Positions 32,317-43,472 of a DNA stretch of 64,000 bases are shown piece by piece. Under the pieces are notes generated by a model that did no database searches, was not told the origin of the DNA, and saw nothing but the letters and a program-made list of their open reading frames with translations. This DNA is from Clarireedia homoeocarpa (taxonomy: Eukaryota; Ascomycota; Leotiomycetes; Helotiales; Rutstroemiaceae). The stretch is from positions 434,001 to 498,000 of the forward strand of contig LNKV01000027.1 of assembly GCA_001465935.1 (NCBI GenBank). Reading direction: 5' to 3'. The position numbers and the translations under genes are program-made. Position 1 is the first letter of the stretch. Each line of letters starts with the position of its first letter.

Positions 32317-33240
32317 GATCACCAAATTTCAAATTCGAATATATTCAGGTGGAAAGCGATAGGCTAGCTCAAGCGGACGGATTACCTTTACGCATAAATT
32401 TGTCAAGTCCGTCCTGATAACGCGACAAAAGCAAAGAGCAGGGTATCCATACCAGCGTCTCATTCCGAACCTTACCTTCGAAAACGGGCGTTGTCGACGC
32501 TGACGACGAAATGATTGGATAGAGGGCCGGGTCATAATTGCTTGATGCGCGCGCATATAATGCAATGCAGCTTTAAGCGCCTGCATGAGCAAGCAAGGTT
32601 CTTGAAAATTGGTATGCGTGGGACTGGGTCTAACGGCTTGCAGATCGGAAATACTGTGCAGATCTGCGAAGGATTAAGAGGAAATAGTGAATTGAGGAGT
32701 TGGTGGCAACTCGTACGAGTATTTTCATAGGATGGATAAGAGAAGGCGCGGTACGAAGCGTATACGGTTCTGCAGTGGGGAACCTTTTCTACGAATTTAC
32801 TAGACACAGCAGGCTGCGGCTCCCAGGATTTCGGATCAAGCTTGCCTCAAGCGTTACGTGAACTAGAGCGGCGCAGCACGACATGAACCCGACAATTTCT
32901 AGATTGCATAGCTAGCAGCGACACTCAATGACGTGTCGCTTCCTGGTGGTTGAGAAAGGAAAAAGAGGACATGAGTTGGCCGTTGCACAGCTTTTTTCCC
33001 CTTCCCCCAAGATTACATTCGTTTGTTTTGATCATTTTATTTAGTTGTAATTTTCTTTTGGTTTTGAAGGATGAACGCCAGCCACTAAATGAGTCGTTCA
33101 AATTGGTCATTTTGTTGAACAGCCAAAATAAGCCAGATATTCCGAGATTATGGTAGCGAAAATATCAGCAGAAAGGAAAATAACACGACCGAGGCATGCA
33201 CATGGAAAGGACAAAGAACAAGGGGGTTGTTTTTCGATAT

Positions 33241-33316
33241 CCAACACGATACAACACGATACAACACGATACAACACGATACAACACGATACAACACGAT
33301 ACAACACAATACAACA
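33241..33316 (+). repeat. 10-bp tandem repeat (ACAACACGAT)
   Basis: About seven consecutive units of ACAACACGAT, the last degenerate. Simple satellite. Confidence 0.9.
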
Positions 33317-33829
33317 TAACCCAACGCAACAAAATAACAACAATTCGGAATACGGAAAAAGTCCCTTTTGGCTGCTGACTATCGATTTATCCAACATCAG
33401 CGAACAAACAAACAAGAATGTTACATTTTGTGTATATATAGTACAGAAGAGGGGGGAACAACCAAACTGGTAAAAGAGGAGGAAAGAAAAGGATGCTTGT
33501 TCCCCGGCCACCCCAATTTTCGGAGCAATTGTTTTTAATGTTTGGAGGATTTTTATTGATTGGAATTTTCCCGTCTTTTTTTTTTTTTGTCGTTTTGGCT
33601 TTTTTATTTTTGAAAGAGAGAGAGAGGGAAAGATTATTGCGTCGCGGGGTAAACAAGAAACAAACGGTTAGAATGCATATCATATGATCGGATCGGCATA
33701 TACTCTATTTTGGGATTCACTTGCATTTCTAAGCGAACTATACCCCTTCTATGCTTTTTTTTTTTTTTTGTTTATAGGAAATGTTTCTGGACGGGAGGAG
33801 GGTGATTGGAATTGAGATTGAGATTGCGA

Positions 33830-33922
33830 GTAAATAAATGAACGAATGAATATATTGAAAGTAAATAAATGAACGAATGAATATATTGAAAGTAAATAAA
33901 TGAACGAATGAATATATTGAAA
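33830..33922 (+). repeat. 31-bp tandem triplicate
   Basis: Three essentially identical units beginning GTAAATAAATGAACGAATGA, starting at 33830, 33861 and 33892. AT-rich minisatellite. Confidence 0.9.
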
Positions 33923-33968
33923 TGTGAAGAATATATTCAATCCTTTTTAGGGAGATGTCCAACTTGTA

Positions 33969-34250
33969 TACTCGGCTGGGTAAGTTATTGAAAGATCCAT
34001 CACCAAAATTACGTGAAATACCCTAAATTTATCAAATTACTCTTAAGTTAATTCAAATAATCATAATTTATTTATCATTGAATCAATTTAATTTTGATAA
34101 GAAAAATATGTTTTATCAGAAAGAGATGCTCTTGAAGTATTTAACTTAATCGAATTTATTTTATCTAATTTAAACCCCGCACCCCCCCACCCCTGAGGCT
34201 ATTTCCCAAATTTGGTAATGTAACTATCCTTTTAATTACCCGGCTAAGTA
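33969..34250. mobile_element. MITE-like element with TACTYRGCYGGGTAA ends
   Basis: About 282 bp of AT-rich DNA. The left end reads TACTCGGCTGGGTAAGTTA; the reverse complement of the right end reads TACTTAGCCGGGTAATTAA. The differences are mostly transitions. A TA precedes the left end (GTA) and TA-rich sequence surrounds it, which would fit a mariner-type insertion, but the target duplication is not certain. No coding capacity. Confidence 0.5.
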
Positions 34251-35009
34251 TTTTTAAAATTGATTTTCATTGGTTGGAAGATGGTTGGTGGATTGATGAT
34301 TGATGATTGATTGTGCTGGTATAAGTTGTATCTATCTTTGCGATTGGTAAGTTGGGAGTTGGGGTGTTTGTTTATTGAGGTTCTCTTTCTTGTGGTTGTT
34401 TATTTGGCTGGGTAGGTAGGTGGGTGGGTAGGTAGGTGGTTGTTGGAAAGGAAAATGGTTCTGTGGATGGATGGATGGGATGAGATGAGATGAGTGAGGT
34501 TGAACATGAAATGGAATGGCATGAGGTGGGATGGTAGGGGATGATATGGGGGAACTGGATGAGTGAGTGTGGACTAGGCTGGGCTGAGTGAAGTGGTGCT
34601 GGTGCTGGCGATGATGATAGTTTATAAGAAGGTGAACTGGATAGCGAGCGAGCGAGCTGCAAGTTAACATTCCTGCTATATGCATATGTAATATATAATA
34701 TGTGATCCCCAGAGTTGAGTTGATTTGCGGCCTGGTGTTTATACTTGTTCTTTGCGGGTGAGAGGTGCAAGGTGAATATGGATAGTGAGATGAATAATAT
34801 CATGATTGCCTAAGCTAAGACATGCATGAACTTTAATCATTCATCGTAAACATGTATATAATTAATACTACAGTATATCGAATGCTCCTGTGCTCCTCGC
34901 TGCTTGCATCACTTTTTACACAATAAATGTTTTTCCCCTATACGGCATAACTACAGCCTTTTGCTCCCTATCAAACCAAACCTATATACCAAGGCGAAAA
35001 AAGGACCCC

Positions 35010-36767
35010 TCACGGCTCGCTGGCCAACTGTCCAGCATCACGCACCCGCGCATCATCCGGCCGCGCAACCCGATCATACCCCATTCCCTCCTCAATATAG
35101 CCCTCCTGCTGATACGTATTCTCACGGGGAGTATGGGGTATACTTGAAGCGCTCGAAGTAGACGCACTACTACTGCTAATACTGGTAGTACTCTGCCTCC
35201 TCGTGTGATCGGGTGAAGACCTATCTATCGTAGCTTCCTTCTCGTTTCCTTCAGGCGCCGCATTTGGGGGTTTCGCTGCAGGAGTAGGTGCGAATTTGGA
35301 ACGTTTTCGGATCGGTTCTCCGTATTTATAAAACACGAAAGGAATGGGTGCGAGCAGGATAGCCACACCACCAATTAGTGAGCCGCCGCCTCCAACTCCC
35401 AGCGCATCGAACATGTAGGTTGTGAATAGCGGGGCTGCAGCACCGGCAGCAGAACGACACACAGTATTCGCGGCGAGTGCGCTAGCGGCGTACATGAGGT
35501 AGGTGTCTGTTAGGTAGTTGAGGTAGGAGACGAAGATAAGAAGGATGGATGTCGAGAGGAAGACACCGGCAATGGTGGGTACGATCCAGTGTACACTATT
35601 GTATTCTCCGCTCCAGGCAAACCAGAACATGGTGGCTGGGAAGAGGATCCCGCCAACCATGGCGATTAGGAGTCGGTCTTCCGCTTTGCTGACGTGACCA
35701 GCTTCGAGCCGCTTCTTATCTCGGTGCGAGTTGAAGAAAACGAGAAGTCCGCCAAGTATAGCGCCAATTACGGTGCCGATTAGAGGGAGCTCGCCTACGC
35801 CCGAGTTCCAGCCGCGTTTTTGTTGGAAGACGATCGGGTAGATTGTGAATAACATGTAAAGAAGCGCATAGACTACCGAGAGATAGACAGCAACAGCGAA
35901 AGAGATAGGATCAACCAGAAGTCTCCACGGTCTCGTGAGAGTGACTTTGAAAATCCCCATAAGAGAACGATCGCTATCCTCAATCGGCGCCTTGACGTTT
36001 TCAAACCCCGGAATCTTCGCCGCTCTTATCCTCTCCGCCTTACTCACCAATATTTTCGACGCCAGCGTCTCGGGAATCGTAAACATCAGAATTTCCGTAA
36101 AGCCCGCCAACCACAACAAAACATAAAAATTCCACCTCCAGTTCTCCGTCAGCTCCAAAAACCCCGATATCACCGGCCCGAGCGCCGGTCCCGCAAAGGT
36201 CATCATCGAAAACGCCGCCATCGCATTCCCCCTCTCAACCGGGCCCCAAATATCCGCCAACACCCCCGGCACGTTCGAAAGCGCCGCGCTGGCCATCGTG
36301 CCCGCCAAAAACCGACCGATCAGCAATGCGGCGAAGTTATTCGCAAATGCGCACAGAAAGGTAAACGCTAGATATAGCGTAAACGAGATATAGAAAATCC
36401 ATCGCCGGCCAAAAAACTCGCTCAGCGGCGCCCAGAACAGAGGTCCGAAGCTGTATCCGAGCAGGAACAGCGTAATGACCAGACCGGTGGCTTCTTCCGA
36501 GACGTGGAATTGCTTAGCAATGCCAGGGAGACAGCCCGAGGGGCTCGAGGAGGCGAAGGTTGCGTTGACAACGAGTAGGACGGATATTACGGTGATATAC
36601 CACCGGCGCGCGGTGCTCCAGTTCTTGGGGTTTTCGATGTCGCCGGGACTGAAGTCTAGGTGCCCATTTTCATTGATGTATGGTTTGTTGTTTTCGTGGT
36701 GGTTGATGTGTTTCGTGCGGTAGGGCTTCGCAGATGGCCGCGAGAGAACTCGTACTATTCGATCCAT
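35010..36767 (-). CDS. MFS transporter, DHA1 drug/polyamine type (585 aa)
   Basis: Single exon. After a polar N terminus with the family lead-in NPKNWSTARRWYIT come twelve hydrophobic segments with the MFS A-motif region (FWAPLSEFFGRRWIF) between helices 2 and 3 and LLIGRFLAGTMASAALSNVP in helix 4. The central loop is short, and the last helices are followed by GEPIRKRSKF and a Ser/Pro/Glu-rich cytosolic tail of about 80 residues. DHA1 (Tpo1/Flu1-like) pumps export drugs, polyamines or metabolites by proton antiport at the plasma membrane. It lies next to the LaeA-like gene and 17 kb from the cluster, so a role in product export is possible but unsupported. Confidence 0.9.
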   Translation of the reverse strand: MDRIVRVLSRPSAKPYRTKHINHHENNKPYINENGHLDFSPGDIENPKNWSTARRWYITVISVLLVVNATFASSSPSGCLPGIAKQFHVSEEATGLVITLFLLGYSFGPLFWAPLSEFFGRRWIFYISFTLYLAFTFLCAFANNFAALLIGRFLAGTMASAALSNVPGVLADIWGPVERGNAMAAFSMMTFAGPALGPVISGFLELTENWRWNFYVLLWLAGFTEILMFTIPETLASKILVSKAERIRAAKIPGFENVKAPIEDSDRSLMGIFKVTLTRPWRLLVDPISFAVAVYLSVVYALLYMLFTIYPIVFQQKRGWNSGVGELPLIGTVIGAILGGLLVFFNSHRDKKRLEAGHVSKAEDRLLIAMVGGILFPATMFWFAWSGEYNSVHWIVPTIAGVFLSTSILLIFVSYLNYLTDTYLMYAASALAANTVCRSAAGAAAPLFTTYMFDALGVGGGGSLIGGVAILLAPIPFVFYKYGEPIRKRSKFAPTPAAKPPNAAPEGNEKEATIDRSSPDHTRRQSTTSISSSSASTSSASSIPHTPRENTYQQEGYIEEGMGYDRVARPDDARVRDAGQLASEP

Positions 36768-38276
36768 CTATCCTTCTTTTCTGTGCGTAGCCTGCGACGA
36801 ACGGGTCGCGATGAATAGAGAACGGAGGGTTGTGTTTTGGTTTCTAAATCTCACTCGCTCTCTGACATTCCTACGCAGCTAGTAGAAAGGATTTCGGAAA
36901 TGGTCATGGATTATATCGTTGGAATAAAAATAATTGAACTGGGGGAGGGGAGACGCTCCATTTGCCTCTCCACAACCCGTCAGTTTTTATGGGTAAATCG
37001 GCATGTTACAGGGCACGTATTTTTGGGGGAATTGGAGAGCTTCTTTCCTTTTTTTCTATAGTACTTACAGTGGTGTATCATAGCCAAGCATGGGAGATAT
37101 ATCTTAGGTCCCCGGTTCATAAGCTAGGGAGGGGAGTCATCAATCCAATGCTTCTGCTGAAGGAGTGCCACTAGTTGTAGATCATTGCGAAGTCAGGATT
37201 AAAGAAGTTGAGCCAGCGAATCAGAGAGCGTTGGTCATATGCTTCGGCCGATGAGTTTGGATGCGACGTCATGAACCCCCTTTGTTCTAGAGCTTGAGTA
37301 AGCGAGAGTGTATGCGGTGCGCGCCACCGGAGATAGGGGATACAAGTCTGCTGTGTTTACGTACAGAGTCCTGTCGAAAAGTCCTGGTGGCGTGTAGAAG
37401 TGCACTTTCATCTTCTCACAGGACAATTACAGTGTCTCCCAGCACAGCACAATTCTCCTTCGCTTTCTCTCTCTCTTAACCCTAAGCTACCTGCCCCCCT
37501 CCCCCCAAAGCACAATCTACACCGTATCACAAGAATCTACCAAAAGCCACTTAACAGGACAGGAGCAGGACAAAATAAACCACGACATTAATCTTACCCA
37601 GAACGGCGGCCAGAACCAGACTAGTCAATAAGGTAAGCTCGTTGTTCTTCCCCCACGATTGTAGGTGCATCTTTTAAACTTTCAGTCTGGGCAAGGCTCG
37701 TGCGCTAAGGTTATCGTTGGTGCACTCGGCATCTCGGCACCCATGAGGCGTCAGGCTTGATGGAAATAAGATGAGAAGGAACGACGATAACCGCAATAAG
37801 AAATCATAGAATATCGGTAAGCAATGGTAAGGGAGATACACAGAGGACATGCTTATCGAGTAGCTTGTTTTTACTGTACGTCAAGTGAAACTTTGGGATG
37901 ATTGGATGGAAATCATAATATGGATAAAATGCTTTAAGGAGTCTGGACCTCGTACGTACTGTACCTGGCCCAACTCGGCAAATATGAACTATTTCTCTAC
38001 AGCGACGACTACTTCCTTTTCCCTCCCCCCCCTTCCTATCAATCCAGACCATTTTTTCGGCTCAATCCCACAGTCAAACGACCCGTTCTTTCTTTCCCCC
38101 TCAACCCACGGTATCGTTGCTACCTTTCTGCTAAGTAGCGTCGGCATCCTCAACCCGAACACACCCCTATTACATCAGCATCATCAACCCCTCTACCAAA
38201 GATAAATCCACACACCTAACTAACTTCCAGCTAAGCCGCTCTCCCAACACCCCGAACCTCCTCCTCCTCCTCCTCA
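36768..38276. other. Intergenic region, no gene seen
   Basis: 1.5 kb. It holds the MFS promoter (about 36768-37100) and a C-rich, CT-rich stretch near 37470-37510. No frame looks like a protein gene. Confidence 0.4.
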
Positions 38277-38985
38277 TCATCCTCCCGCAACAATCTCCTC
38301 ATACTCCTCCATAACCCGTCTCAAAACTCCCTCTTGCTCACCCGGTTCCGCATCCATAATCCGCCCCAACAACCGAGTCCTTACAATATCCGCCGCGACC
38401 CATTGGCGTGTGCCGAAGCCCTTTTTCTACATATGAAAGAAACGTGTCAGTATTCTTCCCTTTTTTTTTTGTCTCCTGAAGTATGAATGAATGGAATAGA
38501 GTCTCTCTCTCCCACTCTCTCTTAATCTCTTACTCTCCTCTCTCAATCTCTCAAAACCCCATCTCAAAACTAATCCAGCGCCTGCATAATCACATGCTCC
38601 TCTGCCTCTTCAAATGTCAATTCATAATACTCCATATCAGAGACAAAAGGAGCGATAGCGCCGGTTTGGTCGTTGCCTTTGATAGTTAGTGTCATTTCCT
38701 TTTTTGTGTGGGACTTCGACGTGGAGGAATGACGCAGCGGTTGGGGGTAGTTGGTTTAAGCGCAGGAAGCCGGCGGGTATGGCTCGGGAGGTGAGTTGGT
38801 AGGTTTGTGGAGTGTTCATTTTTGTGCTGCGGCATTTTGTGGGGGTTGGTGTTTGGGGATTTCCGTTGTTGTTTCTTGGTTGAGGGGGGAGGATTTGGAG
38901 GTTGTTGGGAGGGTTAGTGGATATTGCAACGTTGCGTCTGAGTTGGGGTTGCTGGAGCTTTTGTTGAGGGGGGGGGGGCTTGACG
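38277..38985 (-). pseudogene. Frame-broken small gene (uncharacterised)
   Basis: Coding-like sequence on the minus strand changes frame. One frame (about 38985-38700) reads a Pro/Gln/Asn-rich stretch ending SRAIPAGFLRLNQLPPTA. A second frame continues with LRHSSTSKSHTKKEMTLTI and FVSDMEYYELTFEEAEEH (to about 38590). A last exon (38430-38277) reads KKGFGTRQWVAADIVRTRLL and EYEEIVAGG before a stop. A GTGATT donor and TATGTAG acceptor could join the latter two. The first shift falls at a CCCCC run, which suggests a one-base indel, real or from sequencing. I do not recognise the family. Confidence 0.4.
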
Positions 38986-39795
38986 TTTAGGTCGTTGGGT
39001 GACTCGTCTGATGAGGATCATGCAGTCAGCGCTGGTTCCTTAGACTATGACTCACTTGATATTGATTCTTTTCCTTCATATGGTAAAGTGCATAGCATTT
39101 TCTTTGCTTCAAGTGACTCCTCGCCATTTCCCCCCCTCCACATTGCTGCATCGTTATGAATGAAATTTCTTCGCATTACCATCGTACATGACAGTATTCA
39201 AATCTTTGACGGAATTAAAATCTCGGGAGAGAAGTTTCACCATTCATGGCTGATGTCTTGCCGACTCGGCATCTAACATGTAACATGCTGGGTCATACTG
39301 ATCATACGCGAATAAAGGCAGGTTACATAGATCGTGATAGACTTCTTAGAATCCTCCTACTGCTTATTATATATTCTCATGTAGTTTGCTGACTATTCTA
39401 TGTGTTTGAGCAGTGAGCATAACCTGACTTGAAAGGGAAATGCGGGGTATATAGGAGATCAAGCGAGGAGGTATTCGGAATATCGAATAGTCCTTAAGCA
39501 TGCATAACGAGAGGAAAGAAGAGTTCTCTAATCTAAATGATTCTTCGATCAACTCAGGCTAGGTAGTGTTCCCTTCACTCCAGTCTCTAGTTAAGCTTTT
39601 ATATTTTCATCCCCTATTCACTACCGACTTCCCACAAAGTGCACCCGAATCATAACTGCGATCATGCAATAGATGCTTCTGCCCTCACAGCTATGTCATA
39701 GATATTTCGACTGCCGTTGCATCACCAAGCTCATCTTCAGCCTCAATCTCTGCCTATCTAACTGCGTGCTTTTGTCCTTCCTTCCTTCCCCATTT

Positions 39796-40710
39796 CTATA
39801 TCCGCCGTTGCTGAGGGACCATATGCTGATTCGTTTCCCCATTGGAGGACCCTCTTGAATCAAATAGCCAACATGAAATATCATCAAATTCCCCCCCACC
39901 ATTAACTTCGAGTTTCGGCTCAGAAACTGGAGCAACCGGTGCCGCTGAGGCGATGGTTTGAGCTTGAATTTCGGCGATTCGTGCCTCCACTTTCCTATCA
40001 AGATTTCCCCGAATTCTCGAAAAGTCTTCGCTGTCGATTCTATCTCGGATAATCCCCAATTTTGCTTGGAGATAGACATACGTACTAGCCTCATCTATGC
40101 TGAAAATAAAAGATTCATTAGTCTAAATGTTAAGTTCAGATTAGTCACCATCGTCAAAACCCATCGACGGAAGGGAGTTCACCTCTAGCCATTGCATTGC
40201 TTGTTGACATGTATTGCCATGCCACGCAAAATGATGCAGACTCTCATTCACCCTGCAAGTAAACGCCGGAAAGATCTGGCAAAGAGGTCCTTGAATGGTC
40301 AGTTGGACCCTGCCTGACCATAGTAACCAAAGCTCTAGCTTTGGATTATGAAGGTTGGCGTAAGCTTTCAAATCACGCGTAGACTTAAAGTGATCTGAGA
40401 TCTTGGAGAAGTTGATTGCATGAAGCTTTTCAAGGTAGAGAAAGTATTGTTTCTTCAATAATCGGGTTTGCTGTGCTTTTGACAGTCTGGAAAGTGGAAA
40501 GTTCAATGGAGGGTGTCTTGTATGAGGGAAAAGTGAAGTCTGCCTGGCGCTCAATTACATACAGTCGAAGAATATGACGCACCCAATGTTATAAAGCCGT
40601 CGAGGATGAGGCACTTGTAGATAAACCTGATAGTATAAAGAAAGTCTTGGGATGTGATGAGATATGCATCCTAAGTAAAGGCGAGGTAAAATAATGAATC
40701 AAATTTCATC
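39796..40710 (-). CDS. Uncharacterised multi-exon gene (3' part resolved)
   Basis: Two exons are well supported: 40552-40149 and 40094-39796, joined by a 54-nt intron so that GFDD runs into DEASTYVYLQAKLGIIRDRI. The C terminus is Ala/Pro-rich, then GGGEFDDISCWLF and ends NQHMVPQQRRI. Upstream on the same strand coding-like sequence continues (40710-40587, with YQVYLQVPHPRRLYNIG), but the joining intron would be only about 33 nt, so that joint is doubtful. More coding-like sequence lies at 41236-41070 (FGYTVPASFGCYHFNCKSF). No ATG start is settled. The helix-rich middle (KKQYFLYLEKLHAINFSKIS) gives no family that I know. Confidence 0.45.
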
Positions 40711-41450
40711 TAAGAACCGTTGAATATTGACAAGCAGAGAGCTCGAGCTCCCTCGGTAACGTGGTTGATATCTGTAAAGTACTAGCCTGGGAAAGAGAAA
40801 AGCATTCTAGCTGCAGGCTTGTGATGGAACACTATCGCAAACTGATTTGTAGAAGCAGGTGCTCGACTCTGGCCTAGAAAGATCAAAATATCCTCAATCT
40901 CTTCCTCAATTCATTTTCGTCTGGATCCGGAACTCGATAATTCAGACCTCCGCCGAAGAGGTTGTCGTTATTATTGTTATTGCTCTGATGGCTAGCGGCT
41001 GAGGTTGAAGTGAAATCATTCGGTTGGAAGAAGCCATTACATCGTACTCAAAACCACACGCCTGTACCTGAGATTAGTAAGAACAGTTCGCCGGTTGGTA
41101 GATGGGGCGCCTTGCACATGGCTAACCGGTGTATATCTTGCTTCGCATAGAATACTCGGTCGCTAAGGTGGAAGCTTTTGCAGTTGAAATGATAGCAGCC
41201 GAATGAAGCTGGAACTGTGTATCCAAATATCTACAAGAAGGGTAACGACGAGCGGAAAATAGATATGTAGACAACTTCAAATTAAAGAAGCATCGCCTGT
41301 ATTTAAGTTCAAGTTTAGACCAGACTGAAGACTAGAACAAATGCATCGGACGAGAGCCTCGAGGTTCCGAGCCACACTCAACAAATCGCAACTAACGACT
41401 ATGAGGAAATAAGGAGAATCATCAAATTTATGTTCCTACTAGATACGACT

Positions 41451-42530
41451 TTATGCTAATACAGTCGTCAACTCTTTTCCCTGATACCATCTTTCCGCGT
41501 TATCGACCTGTTCCTCATACCACTCATTCATGACTTCTTCTTCCACATATCCCATATGCGGACTCAACAGCACTTGGCTTCTCCCATCCTCGCCCCATTT
41601 AGAGTTCCTCCATGCGCTCTCCTTAGGCAACGGTTCTAAATCAAACACATCTAAGGCTGCCCCACGAATCCTTCCTTTCTCCAGAGTATCCAACAAAGCG
41701 TCTTCCTGAATCAAAGGACCCCGCGAGGTGTTAACCAACAACGCACTCTTTTTCATCAAATCCAATTCTTTCTGACCCACAATACCCGATCGATCACTGA
41801 GCACCAAATGTACACTCAACACATCCGCGGACTGGAACAAATCCTCCTTACTCACCACCTTAAACACCTTCTCCCCATCTTCATCCTCTGTAGGCAACCC
41901 ACAATCTCTCGCTTGCTGATCAGCAGTCTCCTGCGTCAAGCTCGAACTCCAAGCAATGACTTTCATCCCAAAAACCAAATGCATAATCTTAGCCACACTC
42001 GTACCCAACCTACCTAACCCCATCGTCGCGAAAGTCTTCCCTCCTAAACCTGTCGACAAAGTACTTTGCCAACCACCTTCCTTCACATTTTTATCATCCG
42101 ATGCCAGATTCTTCGCAATCCCAAGAATGAGGGCAACAGCATGCTGAGTAGTGCTATCAGGTCCTTTCCTGCTAGTCTTGCCCATGGCGCCAGTGACGCG
42201 AATACCCAATCTCTTAGCCGCATCCATATCGATGCCTTTGTTCCTGTTACCGGTATTGAGTAGTAATTTCAGATTGGGAAGTTTCTCTAAAAGATCAGCC
42301 GGAAGGGGGGTTCGTTCCCGCATGGATGAGATGACCGTGAAAGGCTTGAGTCTCTCGACGAGTTGTTTTTTGACATCCTCAGGCGTGGATGCATGGCTGT
42401 AAGGTAGTAATGTGTCGGGAAAAGTCGTGATTTCGAATGTAGGCTTGAGTCTTTCGAAATGAGCGGGGGCAATGTCTTGGTAGTCATCTAGGATGGCGAG
42501 CTTGATTGGTGAGCGGGGGACTGGAGCCAT
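41451..42530 (-). CDS. D-isomer-specific 2-hydroxyacid dehydrogenase (359 aa)
   Basis: Single exon. Start set at MAPVPRSPIKLAILDDYQD (42530); the frame is open 58 codons further upstream but with no family sequence. The N-terminal substrate domain is followed by the NAD-binding motif MGLGRLGTSVAKI, the Arg-bearing VNTSRGPLI, the ALDVFDLEPLP stretch and the catalytic-His region SPHMGYVEEEV. These are the hallmarks of the D-lactate/glycerate/phosphoglycerate dehydrogenase family, which reduce 2-oxo acids with NAD(P)H. Length is normal. It is divergent from the L-arabinitol dehydrogenase, with a 942-bp region between them. The exact substrate is open. Confidence 0.88.
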   Translation of the reverse strand: MAPVPRSPIKLAILDDYQDIAPAHFERLKPTFEITTFPDTLLPYSHASTPEDVKKQLVERLKPFTVISSMRERTPLPADLLEKLPNLKLLLNTGNRNKGIDMDAAKRLGIRVTGAMGKTSRKGPDSTTQHAVALILGIAKNLASDDKNVKEGGWQSTLSTGLGGKTFATMGLGRLGTSVAKIMHLVFGMKVIAWSSSLTQETADQQARDCGLPTEDEDGEKVFKVVSKEDLFQSADVLSVHLVLSDRSGIVGQKELDLMKKSALLVNTSRGPLIQEDALLDTLEKGRIRGAALDVFDLEPLPKESAWRNSKWGEDGRSQVLLSPHMGYVEEEVMNEWYEEQVDNAERWYQGKELTTVLA

Positions 42531-43472
42531 AGTGATAAGTTCTAGCCGGCACTGATAAAAGGCTAATAGAGAAGGTACGCTTGTTCCTGAGGTCCCGTCT
42601 GGGATGGAGGGATGGAGGAATGGAGGGAGGGAGGGAGAGAGGTTTACGTGTAAAGTACCAAACAATATGCCGGGAGTGGGGATAATAAAGTTAATGAAGA
42701 TCAATGATTATTAATTAAAATCCCTTCATGCTGCTTGGATGAATAGGTTCATCAGCTGTCAGTCTGCCGTAGAGTGAAGTGTGATTTGAGTATCCGAAAC
42801 GGCAAAACCTGCATGATGTAGTCCGTTTCGGGAATTCTACATTTGCCGGCCATCCCAACCTTGAATCGCATATTTCGTAAGTGACTTCGTAATCGACTCT
42901 GAAATAACTTTGAAGGCCTTCTCACGTGGAGACGTTAACCCCGTGGACCTTTGTCTAGATCTCAGTCCAGATCTCGGTCCAGTGGGGGTTACTCCATACA
43001 CTGTTTCTGGTAGTCAGTTCAGCCGGGGAAAAGCTCGACGCATGATTGGAGCGCATCAACATCCAATGCTTATTGTGGTACTTCGTAACGCAAAATGGGT
43101 TTTCGGCCATGGACAAGCAACTTCTCTTATCGGGCTCTCTTCCGCCGACACAATCCTCAGCCCCGCCACTACTGTAAGTAACAGCGGGGATTCCAGAGAA
43201 ATAAAACAATGTGCCTCGTTTGGCGCATGGCGTATTGTACCGACCCTTTTGCACGCGTATAATTCGTTGGAGATCATCTACTTACTGCACTCCATCTTTT
43301 TCGGAAACATGTGTGGACGCGGGTAATTCTCGAGACGCTACACAATAGCCTGCGGGTCAGTTGACAGGTATATGCTATAAGTGATACCCAATCTACCTTC
43401 AATGGTACTGTACTTGTCCTTCCTCTTCCTCTCATCAGACACATAGGCCCTCAGCAAAGAAGAGGTTGAAAA
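42531..43472. promoter_or_regulatory. Divergent promoter region with CreA-like sites
   Basis: Between the 2-hydroxyacid dehydrogenase and the L-arabinitol dehydrogenase. Three matches to the CreA core SYGGRG are seen: GTGGGG at 42982, GCGGGG on the minus strand at 43161-43166 and GCGGGG at 43184. The last two are a pair 18 bp apart. CreA/Cre1 carbon-catabolite repression of pentose genes is well established in ascomycetes. Its use here is inferred. Confidence 0.45.

Larger units (their letters stand above)
32317..35009. other. Intergenic region with simple repeats
   Basis: 2.7 kb between the convergent LaeA-like and MFS genes. I see no supported gene. It contains a 10-bp repeat array, a 31-bp triplicate and a MITE-like element, plus poly-T runs near 33580 and 33765 and GGT/GATG-rich DNA near 34400. 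Confidence 0.5.

Noticed and set aside
33107..33511. 134-codon minus frame across the 10-bp repeat
   Set aside because: The repeating VLYRVVSCCI peptide is a product of the satellite in that frame.
42910..43326. 138-codon frame upstream of lad1
   Set aside because: No recognisable sequence, low-complexity start, and it covers the region expected to be the divergent promoter with CreA-like sites.
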